Part shown: in pieces, positions 51,700-59,851 of the stretch
Numbering within the stretch: position 1 is the stretch's first letter
Layout: the number at the start of each line of letters is the position of its first letter
Origin: Mesorhizobium sp. 113-3-3
Lineage (GTDB): Bacteria; Pseudomonadota; Alphaproteobacteria; Rhizobiales; Rhizobiaceae
Length of the DNA: 64,000 nt
NCBI RefSeq assembly: GCF_016756495.1
Contig: NZ_AP023243.1
Coordinates: 5,584,501 to 5,648,500 of the forward strand
Direction: 5' to 3'
The notes under the pieces: model-generated
Database searches by the model: none
What the model was told of the DNA's origin: nothing
Seen by the model: the letters and a program-made list of their open reading frames with translations, nothing else
Program-made: the position numbers and the translations under genes

Positions 51700-53022
51700 T
51701 CAACCGGCGAGATAGCGGTCGCGGATTTCCGAGACCGCATTTTCGTGCGAGCTGAAGCCCTCGTAACGGGCGAGCCTGCGGGCATGTTTCGCCAGTTCCG
51801 GATAGGCGGCCGAGGTGACATAGCCGACCGACGAGCGCTTGACGAAATCCGTCACCGAAAGCGGCCCATAGGTCCGCGCCCAGCGGCTGGTCGGCAGCAC
51901 GGCATTGGGCCCAAGGACGAAGTTGGCAAGCGTCACCGGCGTGTGCGGTCCCATCAGGATCTCGGCCGCCTCGGTGATGTGTCCAAGATGCGCGAACGGC
52001 TCCTTCGACAGGATTTCCAGATGTTCGGGCGCATAGTCGTTGATAAAGCGGTAGCTGTCTTCCAGCGACGCGGTCAGCACGATGCCGCCGCGCTTTCCGG
52101 TCAGCACCGCGCGCGAAAATTCCACGCGCTGTTCGGTCATCCGTGACCAGTGTTGCGGGAGTGCGGCGAGTGCTGCCTCGGCGACCTTGCGGCTGTGTGT
52201 CACCAGATAGGCCGAGGAATCCGGTCCGTGCTCGGCCTCGATCAAAAGATCAAGCGCGGCAAGGCCACCATCGACACTGTCATCGGCAAAGATGATGGCT
52301 TCCGACGGACCGGCCGGGAGACCGGTGTTGATGATCGAGGACAGCACACTTTTGGCCGCAACCACCCATGGGCTGCCGGGGCCGACGATCTTGAGCGCCG
52401 GCTTCACCGTTTCGGTGCCGTAGGCGACGGCGGCGACGGCCTGGGCGCCGCCGCATTTGTAGACAGTGTGCACGCCGGCGAGGCGCGCGGCGACCAGCGT
52501 CGCCGCATCCACCGAACCGTCCGATGTCGGCGGCGTCACGATCGCGATCTGCGGCACGCCGGCAATGACGGCCGGAACCGAGGTCATCATCGTCACCGAC
52601 GGAAAGGCGCCCTTGCCGCGCGGCACGTAGAGCGCGACCGAGGCGATCGGCGTGTATCGGTCGCCGGCATAGGCGCCCGGCCGGACTTCCTTGAGCCACA
52701 TCGTTTCGGGCTTCTGCTCCTCATGGAAGCGCCGGATGTTGTCGATGCCGAAGCCGATGCTTTCCACGACATCCTTCTCGACCCTGTCGAAGGCCGCCTC
52801 GAACTCGGCTTCCGAGACTTTCAGCCCGCCTTCGGCGACATTGGCCTTGTCGAGTTCCCTGGCAAAGCGGACCAGCGCGGCGTCGCCCTCATCCTTCACG
52901 GCCTGGATGATCGGGCGGACCTTTTCGACGAAATCCGACAGATCGCCCTCGGCGCGTTTCAGCAAGCCGGCTCGCTGGTTGGCGTCGAGCGATGACAGAT
53001 CGTGGAAGCTGATGTCGGACAT
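51700..53022 (-). CDS. Histidinol dehydrogenase-like enzyme, possible HpsN (sulfopropanediol 3-dehydrogenase)
   Basis: 440-residue histidinol-dehydrogenase-family enzyme, a zinc-dependent NAD oxidoreductase performing a two-step alcohol-to-acid oxidation. The catalytic Glu-His pair is in YAPEHLEILS and one zinc His in FSSHENAVSE. Two positions differ from biosynthetic HisD motifs as I recall them: SQAEHGPD is IEAEHGPD (zinc Gln to Glu), and GDYxxGxNHVLPT is ANFVLGPNAVLPT (zinc Asp to Asn, substrate His to Ala). This argues against histidine synthesis and for an HpsN-like role oxidising a sulfonated or other diol. Start at 53022 after AAAGAGGAA. Confidence 0.83.
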   Translation of the reverse strand: MSDISFHDLSSLDANQRAGLLKRAEGDLSDFVEKVRPIIQAVKDEGDAALVRFARELDKANVAEGGLKVSEAEFEAAFDRVEKDVVESIGFGIDNIRRFHEEQKPETMWLKEVRPGAYAGDRYTPIASVALYVPRGKGAFPSVTMMTSVPAVIAGVPQIAIVTPPTSDGSVDAATLVAARLAGVHTVYKCGGAQAVAAVAYGTETVKPALKIVGPGSPWVVAAKSVLSSIINTGLPAGPSEAIIFADDSVDGGLAALDLLIEAEHGPDSSAYLVTHSRKVAEAALAALPQHWSRMTEQRVEFSRAVLTGKRGGIVLTASLEDSYRFINDYAPEHLEILSKEPFAHLGHITEAAEILMGPHTPVTLANFVLGPNAVLPTSRWARTYGPLSVTDFVKRSSVGYVTSAAYPELAKHARRLARYEGFSSHENAVSEIRDRYLAG

Positions 53023-53101
53023 GGATATTCCTCTTTGTTGGAACGTAATGTGCCGGCCGGTCACATTGCGGAAGACTTTGATTTCGAGCCTGTGGCGAGC
53101 C

Positions 53102-53875
53102 TCAAATCGATGCCAGGAACCCGCCATCCACCGGAATGGACTGGCCGGTGATGTAAGCCGCCGCATCCGAGGCAAGGAAGACGGCGACGCCGTGCAGGTC
53201 ACCGAGATCGCCGAAACGGTGCTGCGGGATCTTGGCGAGCATGGACTGCTGCCATGCCTCGTCGCTGTAGAACACATCGGTCATCGCCGTCCTGAAGTAA
53301 CCCGGGGCGATGGCGTTGACCCTGATGCCAAGCCCCGCCCACTCCGCCGCCAGCGCCCGTGTCATGCCGAGCAGGCCAGACTTCGACGAGCCGTAGGGCA
53401 CAGCGGTGGGAATGCCGACTTCCGACGTCAGCGAGCAGAGATTGATGATGGCGCCGCCACGCCCCGCGTCGCGCATCTGGCTTGCCGCGGCCTGGGCGCA
53501 GAAGAACGCCCCCTTGAGATTGGTGTCGACGATCCGGTCCCACAGCGCCTCGTCGACGTCGAGCGAGGGCCTGACCTCTTCCATTCCGGCATTGTTGACG
53601 AGGATGTCGAGACCGCCAAGCAGGCCGGCTGCCTCGGCGGTGGCTGTCCGGCAGCGGCCGACATCGGTGACGTCGAGGGCAATCGCATGCGCAACACCGC
53701 CGGCGGCACGGATCGCCGCTGTCGTCTCCTCCAGCGACGCCAGGCTACGCGCGGTGATCGCGACGTCGGCGCCGGCCGCGCTTAGCGCCTCGGCGATGCT
53801 GCGGCCGATGCCGCGGCTGGCGCCGGTGACAAGCGCCTTCCTGCCGGCAAGATCGAACAGAGAAGCATTGCGCAT
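53102..53875 (-). CDS. Short-chain dehydrogenase, possible HpsO
   Basis: 257-residue classical SDR: cofactor motif VTGASRGIGRSIAEAL (residues ~15-30), NNAG, and the catalytic Tyr/Lys in YGSSKSGLLG. The C-terminus GQSIPVDGGFLASI is standard. It is the first gene of the operon SDR-HDH-ADH-GntR-kinase-importer. In DHPS degradation an SDR (HpsO) works with HpsP to interconvert DHPS enantiomers; the position matches, although SDRs are common. The operator copy C lies 66 bases upstream. Confidence 0.85.
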   Translation of the reverse strand: MRNASLFDLAGRKALVTGASRGIGRSIAEALSAAGADVAITARSLASLEETTAAIRAAGGVAHAIALDVTDVGRCRTATAEAAGLLGGLDILVNNAGMEEVRPSLDVDEALWDRIVDTNLKGAFFCAQAAASQMRDAGRGGAIINLCSLTSEVGIPTAVPYGSSKSGLLGMTRALAAEWAGLGIRVNAIAPGYFRTAMTDVFYSDEAWQQSMLAKIPQHRFGDLGDLHGVAVFLASDAAAYITGQSIPVDGGFLASI

Positions 53876-53940
53876 GTGATCCTCCTTGCCGGTGCCGAGC
53901 TTCCTCTTCCACGGCGAGACTATCAGATCAAGTTACATAT

Positions 53941-53954
53941 ACAAGCATATACAA
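53941..53954. promoter_or_regulatory. GntR-like operator copy C
   Basis: ACAAGCATATACAA, third match to ACAWGYATATACAW. It is in the divergent region between the SDR operon (start 53875) and the HisC-like gene (start 54103), so it could control both. Confidence 0.6.
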
Positions 53955-54102
53955 ACCGTTTCGGCTACGCTACTCCTCAACAAAATTCGCGGCACCGGCG
54001 TGCCTGTCGGTGACCTGGCGCGCCCGTGGACGATGCAGCGAAACCCGGTGTTTGAGAACCCGGTCGATGACGGGAGTCGACCGGCAGCAGAGGAGCCCGC
54101 CC

Positions 54103-55206
54103 GTGTCGAAAGCCGCAAATATAGTCCGAACCGAAGTCATGCGCCTGTCGCCTTACAATTCCGGGCTGACCATCGCCGAGGTCATGCAGCGATATGCTCC
54201 AGCCAGGATCGCCAAGCTGGGCTCGAATGAAAACCCGCTTGGTCCGAGCCCGACGCTCGCCACGATGATGCAGGCCGGCGCCGAGATGTTCCGGCTCTAT
54301 CCAGACCCCGCCGGACGCGCACTGCGCCAGGCGATCGCCGCCAAATATGAATTCAGCGAGGATCAAATCATCCTCGGCAATGGGTCGGAGGACCTTCTTT
54401 CCGTTATCAGCCGTGCCGTGTTGCGGCCTGGCGATACAGTCGCCACGCTCTATCCGTCGTTTCCGTTGCACGAGGACTACGCGACGCTGATGGGCGCGAG
54501 CATCAACCGTGTCGCCGTCAATGACGATCTTACCATCAATGTCGACGCCCTGATCGAGGCGGTGCACGAGCGCCCGCGCATGCTGCTGTTCTCCAACCCG
54601 ACGAACCCGGTCGGCAGTTGGCTGTCCGCCGGCGATTTATCGAGGGTTCTGGACGCGGTTAGCGACGAGACGCTGATTGTCGTCGACGAAGCCTATGCCG
54701 AATATGCCGAGGGCGACGACTATGCCTCGGCGTTGCCTGACCTCGGCAAACGCGACCAGCCCTGGATCGTGCTGCGGACATTTTCCAAGGCGTTCGGACT
54801 TGCCGGATTGCGGATCGGCTTCGGCATCGTCGGTGACCCGGAATTGCGCGGGCTGCTCGACAGGGTGCGCACGCCCTTCAACGCCAATGGCATGGCGCAG
54901 GCGGCCGCGCTGGCGGCGCTGGCCGACGAGGAACACCTTGCAAGGGTCGTCGCGCTGGCCAAGGCGGAAAGAACAAGTGTCGAGAATTTCCTCAGGAGCA
55001 AGGGCGTCGAAGTTGCCGCTTCGCGAGGCAATTTCCTGTTCTTCAACTGCCGGCAAAATGCCAGCACGTTCGCCGAGGGCCTGTTGCGCGAAGGCGTCAT
55101 CGTAAAACCCTGGAAGCAGGACGGTTTTGACAGCTACGTGCGCGTCAGCATCGGCTCGCCTGCGGAGAACGACCACTTCATGGCGGCGCTGTCGCAGCAG
55201 TTGTGA
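54103..55206 (+). CDS. HisC-like class I/II aminotransferase
   Basis: 367-residue PLP aminotransferase of the histidinol-phosphate aminotransferase group. Visible motifs are LGSNENPLGPSP, NGSEDLLSVI for phosphate binding, SNPTNPVGSW, VVDEAYAEYAEG, the PLP Lys in TFSKAFGLAGLRIGF, and the C-terminal Arg in SYVRVSIGSP. The GTG start at 54103 follows AGAGGAG; the upstream frame lacks a ribosome site. It is divergent from the HDH-like operon, and no other his genes are near, so it probably transaminates a catabolic intermediate rather than histidinol phosphate. Confidence 0.85.
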   Translation: MSKAANIVRTEVMRLSPYNSGLTIAEVMQRYAPARIAKLGSNENPLGPSPTLATMMQAGAEMFRLYPDPAGRALRQAIAAKYEFSEDQIILGNGSEDLLSVISRAVLRPGDTVATLYPSFPLHEDYATLMGASINRVAVNDDLTINVDALIEAVHERPRMLLFSNPTNPVGSWLSAGDLSRVLDAVSDETLIVVDEAYAEYAEGDDYASALPDLGKRDQPWIVLRTFSKAFGLAGLRIGFGIVGDPELRGLLDRVRTPFNANGMAQAAALAALADEEHLARVVALAKAERTSVENFLRSKGVEVAASRGNFLFFNCRQNASTFAEGLLREGVIVKPWKQDGFDSYVRVSIGSPAENDHFMAALSQQL

Positions 55207-55360
55207 TTTCCCGAAAGCCATGCTGAATTGACTGGTGCGCCCGGCACGATATTCGAGGGTCTGCCGTTCCCTCTTGAGTTTCTCGCAGGTGGTACATCGC
55301 CTTTCGTCCAATGCTTCCACCCAGCCTCTCTGACCTGCGTCCCTATCGGTCACTTTGACG

Positions 55361-56653
55361 ATGTCCAATATGCTCGAAAGCAGCCCACCCCGGAGCCTCT
55401 ACCGCGAAACGGCCGGGGGCACCGGCAAATACCCCGCCCTTGCCGGCGCGCAGCGGGCAAGGGTCGCCATTGTCGGCGGCGGCTTCACCGGCCTTTCCAC
55501 CGCTCTGCACCTGGCGGAAGCCGGCGACGACGTTGCCGTGCTCGAAGCCCAACAGCCGGGTTGGGGCGCTTCGGGCAGGAATGGCGGCCAGGTCAATCCC
55601 GGCCTCAAATACGATCCCGACACGATCGAAGCGATGTACGGCCCTGAGCTCGGGCCGCGGATGATCGATTTCTCCTATGGCGCGCCGGATTTCACCTATG
55701 GCTTGATCAAGCGCCTGTCGATCGCCTGCGATGCGCGGCAGAACGGCACCATACGCGCGGCGATCCGGCCGAAGCCGGAAGCCGCGGTGCGGGCCACGGC
55801 CGCGCAATGCGAGCGGAGGGGAATGCCGGTCAGCGTGCTGGACGCGCAGGCGATGGCGGCGCGTACCGGAACGGACAGATACATAGCCGGCCTGTTCGAC
55901 GCCCGTGGCGGTGACCTCCACCCCCTGAAATACAGCCTTGGCCTGGCAGAAGCCGCGCGGAGCGCCGGCGCGCGGATATTCGGCGGCAGCGAAGTCGTCG
56001 CGCTGAAGCGGGAGGCTGGCCGATGGGTCCTCAAAACCGCGAACGGCTCTGTCAGCGCCGAGAAGGTGCTTGTCGCGACCAACGGTTACACCGGCTCCCT
56101 GTGGCCAGGCCTGGAGCGGTCGCTGGTTCCGGTGTTCAGCGCGATCGCGGCGACCGAGCCGCTTCCGCCGGCGGCCGCGGGCCAAATTCTCCCCGACAGG
56201 CCCGTCCTCTACGAAGCCGGCAACATCACGGTGTACTACCGTGTCGACGCCGAGAGGCGTCTTCTCATGGGCGGCCGGGGACCGATGAAGCCCATCGGCG
56301 ACGCGTCCGCCATCCGCTACCTCACCGACTATGCGCTGCGGCTGTGGCCGGCGCTCGAGGGAATACGCTGGACGCATGGCTGGAACGGCCGGGTTGCGAT
56401 CACCAAGGACCATCTTCTGCACATCCACGAGCCGGAAGACGGCGTGCTGATCTGCCTTGGCTACAATGGCCGTGGCATCGCCATGGCCTCGGCGATGGGC
56501 GCTGCCCTGGCGCAACGCCTGCGCGGCGACGAGACGTCGCCGTTCCCCATGCCGATATCGCCGCTCAAGCCAATCCGGTTTCACCGCTTCTGGCCTATCG
56601 GGGTGAAAGCGGCGATCCTTTCGGGGCGGCTGAAGGACCGTTTCGGCCTCTGA
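55361..56653 (+). CDS. FAD-dependent oxidoreductase, PuuB/OrdL-like
   Basis: 430-residue DAO-fold flavoenzyme similar to gamma-glutamylputrescine oxidases. It has IVGGGFTGLSTALHLAEAG, EAQQPGWGASGRNGGQVNPG (characteristic of this subgroup), and a C-terminal GYNGRGIAMASAMG. It would oxidise a primary or secondary amine to an aldehyde with release of H2O2 or electron transfer. It lies 154 bases after the HisC-like gene on the same strand and converges with the SDR gene. The ATG at 55361 is chosen over a TTG two codons upstream. Substrate unknown. Confidence 0.86.
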   Translation: MSNMLESSPPRSLYRETAGGTGKYPALAGAQRARVAIVGGGFTGLSTALHLAEAGDDVAVLEAQQPGWGASGRNGGQVNPGLKYDPDTIEAMYGPELGPRMIDFSYGAPDFTYGLIKRLSIACDARQNGTIRAAIRPKPEAAVRATAAQCERRGMPVSVLDAQAMAARTGTDRYIAGLFDARGGDLHPLKYSLGLAEAARSAGARIFGGSEVVALKREAGRWVLKTANGSVSAEKVLVATNGYTGSLWPGLERSLVPVFSAIAATEPLPPAAAGQILPDRPVLYEAGNITVYYRVDAERRLLMGGRGPMKPIGDASAIRYLTDYALRLWPALEGIRWTHGWNGRVAITKDHLLHIHEPEDGVLICLGYNGRGIAMASAMGAALAQRLRGDETSPFPMPISPLKPIRFHRFWPIGVKAAILSGRLKDRFGL

Positions 56654-56680
56654 CGCGAAGGGCTCGCCCGGCCTGTTCTC

Positions 56681-57487
56681 TTATCGATATTTCGGAAACG
56701 TGTTGCCGGCCGGCGCGTTGGCCCAGCTCTGCAAGGTCTGGCCGCCGTCGATCAGCCAGTCGACGCCGGTGACGTGCCTTGCCTCATCCGAGGCGAGGAA
56801 GGCCACGGCGGCCGCGACATCGTCCGGCTGGCCGACGCGGCGCAGCGGGATGCGGTCGGCGAAATGCTGGACGCTGCTCTTGAAATCGCCGTCGCCGGAG
56901 GCCGGCACGCCGAGCGTCGTCTCGATCACACCGGGGCAGATGGCATTGACGCGGATGCCATAGGGCGCGGCATCGAGTGCGGCGACCCGCGTCAGCCCGA
57001 CCACGCCATGCTTCGAGGCGACATAGCCGGCACCGCCGGTAAGCACATCCCAGCCCGCCATGGACGATCCCATATTGACGATCGAGCCGCCAGTCCCGGC
57101 CTTGATCATCGCTTGGAGCGACGCCTGCAGGACGAGGAAGATGCCGCGCAGATTGATGCGAATGATGGTGTCCCAATCCTCGACAGGCAATTCGTGCACG
57201 GGAGCAACGACGCCGGAAATGCCGGCATTGTTGAAGACCACATCGAGCCCGCCCAATGTCTCGACTGTGGTTTCGACGGCGCCGCGCACATCCGTCTCGT
57301 TGGTGACGTCGGCTTCGATGGCGATGGTGTTGTCGCCGAGAGAGCCAGCGAGTTCCCGGGCGGCAGCCCCGTTGCGATCGACGATGGCGACCCGCGCGCC
57401 CTCATCGAGGAAGCGCCGGACCGCGGCGCTGCCGATGGCGCCGGCGCCGCCGGTGACAAGAATCCTCTTCTGGTCGAACCGCTTCAT
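56681..57487 (-). CDS. Short-chain dehydrogenase (second SDR)
   Basis: 268-residue classical SDR: VTGGAGAIGSAAVRRFLD cofactor loop, NNAGIS, catalytic YVASKHGVVGL (Tyr, Lys) and a DWLIDGGQTLQSW ending. The ATG at 57487 overlaps the epimerase stop (ATGA). It forms a two-gene operon with the NAD-dependent epimerase, transcribed from the promoter with the shared 15-base motif at 58378-58392. Likely part of the block-8 regulon; substrate unknown. Confidence 0.87.
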   Translation of the reverse strand: MKRFDQKRILVTGGAGAIGSAAVRRFLDEGARVAIVDRNGAAARELAGSLGDNTIAIEADVTNETDVRGAVETTVETLGGLDVVFNNAGISGVVAPVHELPVEDWDTIIRINLRGIFLVLQASLQAMIKAGTGGSIVNMGSSMAGWDVLTGGAGYVASKHGVVGLTRVAALDAAPYGIRVNAICPGVIETTLGVPASGDGDFKSSVQHFADRIPLRRVGQPDDVAAAVAFLASDEARHVTGVDWLIDGGQTLQSWANAPAGNTFPKYR

Positions 57488-58338
57488 CCCTCGGTCTCCG
57501 GCTTTGGGTAGGAACGCCATGAATGCTCCGGCGCGAAGCCGAGCGTCTGGCGCGCATGGACCGTGTCCAGCACGGAGCTGAAGCCAGCGATCGGCCGGGA
57601 CAGTGCGACGCCTGGATAGGCGCGGCGCACCAGCGCCTCGGTCTCCTCCTCTATGAAGGTGTCGGCGGCGCTGAGCAGGACGCGCAGATGACCGTCGCCT
57701 TGCCATTCCATTGCCCGCAGGAAACCCTGCCCGGCGTCGCGCGCGTCGAGATAGGCCCACAGGTCGCGGGCGCTGTCGGCGGTGGCGCGGCGCGGGCCGA
57801 CGCCGGCGAAGAAGGATTGCGGGGTCTGTATCCAGGGCATGCGGATGCTGACCGCCGAGAAGGCGCCGCGGCGCACCGCCGCGTCGACGATTTCCTCACC
57901 CAGCCATTTCGACAGGCCGTACGGATCCTGCGCGCCGACCGGGTGGTTCATGTCGACCGGCAGGTAGGGCGGAATGACCGTCTTCTCGAAGAAAGGATAG
58001 CCGAAGACGCTGAAGGACGAGGCATAGACGAAGCGCCCGATACCGGCCATGGCAGCAGCCTCGACGACATTGTAGGCGGTCGCGACATTGGTGTTGAACA
58101 CCTCGCCGCCGGCACGCCCGGTCGGCCGCGGAATGGCCGCGACATGCACGACGGCATCGCAATCGCGCACCAACTGCAGGGTCGACCCAAGATCCGTCAG
58201 GTCGGCGGTGGCGTGCCGCCATGCACCCCCGGGCGGCGCCACGGTATCGATGCCCAGCACATCATAGCCGGCGGCAAGCAGAGCCTCCGCCACATGACGG
58301 CCAAGCAGGCCACTGGCGCCGGTGACGATCGTCTTCAT
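57484..58338 (-). CDS. NAD-dependent epimerase/dehydratase family protein
   Basis: 284-residue extended-SDR-type protein: VTGASGLLGRHVAEALLAAG at the N-terminus, the catalytic Ser region YASSFSVFGYP and the Tyr-Lys of DPYGLSKWLGEEI. This fold includes sugar-nucleotide epimerases and uronate dehydrogenases; the short length (284) fits the latter or a small-substrate dehydrogenase. A tiny upstream frame (58391-58335) ends on its ATG. First gene of a two-gene minus-strand operon. Confidence 0.85.
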   Translation of the reverse strand: MKTIVTGASGLLGRHVAEALLAAGYDVLGIDTVAPPGGAWRHATADLTDLGSTLQLVRDCDAVVHVAAIPRPTGRAGGEVFNTNVATAYNVVEAAAMAGIGRFVYASSFSVFGYPFFEKTVIPPYLPVDMNHPVGAQDPYGLSKWLGEEIVDAAVRRGAFSAVSIRMPWIQTPQSFFAGVGPRRATADSARDLWAYLDARDAGQGFLRAMEWQGDGHLRVLLSAADTFIEEETEALVRRAYPGVALSRPIAGFSSVLDTVHARQTLGFAPEHSWRSYPKPETEG

Positions 58339-58377
58339 ATCACGGCCCTCGGCTCGGTAAGTTCAACGGCTCGAATA

Positions 58378-58392
58378 TCATTGATGGTCATA
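58378..58392 (-). promoter_or_regulatory. Shared motif copy 1 (epimerase operon)
   Basis: On the minus strand it reads TATGACCATCAATGA, a match to TATGASCATCAAYGA. A TTGACA hexamer lies upstream at 58425-58420, 34 bases before the motif ATG. Two further copies at 58540-58554 and 62389-62403 also follow a TTGACW box by about 30 bases. This is consistent with an operator at the transcription start. Confidence 0.55.
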
Positions 58393-58539
58393 CAAATCGA
58401 GCACATGGTTGCCACCCCTTGTCAAGGCCATATCGCGCCGGACAAATAGCGCATACGCTTCTCGCAGCGGCGTGCGCAAGCCCGCTGACTACTGCTTAGC
58501 GCCGGACGGGATTGACTTGGCACCCGCCAGGGTTTTTTG

Positions 58540-58554
58540 TATGAGCATCAACGA
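58540..58554 (+). promoter_or_regulatory. Shared motif copy 2 (isochorismatase operon)
   Basis: TATGAGCATCAACGA on the plus strand, preceded by TTGACT at 58512-58517. It lies 20 bases before the isochorismatase-like start codon and overlaps an in-frame ATG at 58541. Divergent to copy 1, 148 bases away. Confidence 0.55.
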
Positions 58555-58573
58555 TCGACCAAAGGAGTCCGCC

Positions 58574-59218
58574 ATGGCCGTGGACGTTTTTTCCTCACAT
58601 CGGCACGATGACGCGATGCGCCTTGATCCGAAGCGTGCAGCCATTGTCGTCATCGACATGGTCAACGAATTCTGCAAACCGGGCGGGGCCATGGTGCTGC
58701 CTGGATATGAGACGCTGGTCGGGCCGCAACTGGCCGTCATCGAGGCGGCGCGCGCAGGCGGCGTGCCGGTGATCTGGGTTCACGACGCGCACCGGCCGGG
58801 CATGCGCCGCGAGCGCGAATGGGTGAAGCGTACGCCACACTGCCTGGAAGGCAGCTGGGGACCGGAGATCATCGAAGATCTTGGCGCCCGCGATGACGAG
58901 ATCCACGTCATCAAGCGGCGCTATTCGGCCTTCTTCCAGACCGACCTCGACCTGACACTGAAGGACATGCAGATCGACCAGTTGGTCATCTTCGGCGTGG
59001 TCACCAACATCTGCGTGCGATCGACTGTCCACGACGCGTTTTTCCAGGGCTATGAAGTGGTGGTGCCGAGCGATTGCTGCGCGGCGACCGGACCGCGCGA
59101 ACAGGAAAGCTCGCTCTACGATATAGCGACGCATTTCGGCGTGGTCAGCGATTCGGCTGATGTCGTCGCGGCGCTTCGCGATGGGGCGTCGCTGCAACCG
59201 ATCGAAGTCGCGGCTTGA
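58574..59218 (+). CDS. Isochorismatase-family cysteine hydrolase
   Basis: 214-residue cysteine hydrolase of the isochorismatase-like family, which includes nicotinamidases, ureido-acid and biuret amidohydrolases. The catalytic triad is visible: Asp in VVIDMVNEF, Lys in VIKRRYSAFF, Cys in GVVTNICVRSTVHDAFF. The start at 58574 is set by AAAGGAG; an in-frame ATG at 58541 would add 11 residues. It heads an operon with the MarR gene and an amidohydrolase, so it likely cleaves an amide C-N bond in the same pathway. Confidence 0.88.
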   Translation: MAVDVFSSHRHDDAMRLDPKRAAIVVIDMVNEFCKPGGAMVLPGYETLVGPQLAVIEAARAGGVPVIWVHDAHRPGMRREREWVKRTPHCLEGSWGPEIIEDLGARDDEIHVIKRRYSAFFQTDLDLTLKDMQIDQLVIFGVVTNICVRSTVHDAFFQGYEVVVPSDCCAATGPREQESSLYDIATHFGVVSDSADVVAALRDGASLQPIEVAA

Positions 59219-59262
59219 ACCATTCAGGGCCCGGCGTGCGACACAGGCAACAGGAGTCCGGT

Positions 59263-59811
59263 TTGACGACCGAAAAGAAATCCAAGAAAAGCGCGACGGC
59301 GAAGCAGCCGGACGGCAATGCGGAACCATTGAGCCGCGAGCAGGTGCTGGAGCGCTACGCCGAGACCGGATACGCGTTGGACCTGCACCCGGCGCATATC
59401 ATCCGCAAGGCACATCAGCGCGCGACGCTGCGTTTCCAGCAGGTCATGGCCGGCGAGGACCTGTCGCCGACCCAGTTCGCGGCCCTTGCCACGATCCTCA
59501 AGCATGGCGAGGTCTCGCAGAACCATCTCGGCCGGCTGACGGCGATGGATCCGTCGACCATCAGCATCGTCATGCGCAAGCTGCTCAAGCACGGGCTGAT
59601 CACGCGCAGCGCTTCCGACACCGACCAGCGCCTGTCGATGATCGCGCTGACCGAAAAAGGCACCGAATACACGCTCGAGCGGCTCGCGCGCAGCGTGGAG
59701 GTCGGACGCCGCTTTCTGTCGCCGCTGTCACCCGCCGAGCAGACGACGCTGCTGCGCCTGCTCAAGCGCATCAATGACGACGATCCATCGAATGGCGACG
59801 GCGGCAAGTAA
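59263..59811 (+). CDS. MarR-family transcriptional regulator
   Basis: 182-residue MarR regulator. The winged helix centres on VSQNHLGRLTAMDPSTISIV and the wing on LITRSASDTDQRLSMIALTE. I choose the TTG at 59263 because CAGGAG precedes it; a TTG at 59215 is less likely. A lysine-rich N-terminal tail precedes the domain. Placed between two hydrolase genes, it is the only regulator gene in block 8 and the best candidate to bind the shared 15-base motif found at three promoters. Confidence 0.87.
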   Translation: MTTEKKSKKSATAKQPDGNAEPLSREQVLERYAETGYALDLHPAHIIRKAHQRATLRFQQVMAGEDLSPTQFAALATILKHGEVSQNHLGRLTAMDPSTISIVMRKLLKHGLITRSASDTDQRLSMIALTEKGTEYTLERLARSVEVGRRFLSPLSPAEQTTLLRLLKRINDDDPSNGDGGK

Positions 59812-59851
59812 GCCGCGCCAAGACCTTCCAGATCAGCAGAAATGAGAACCA

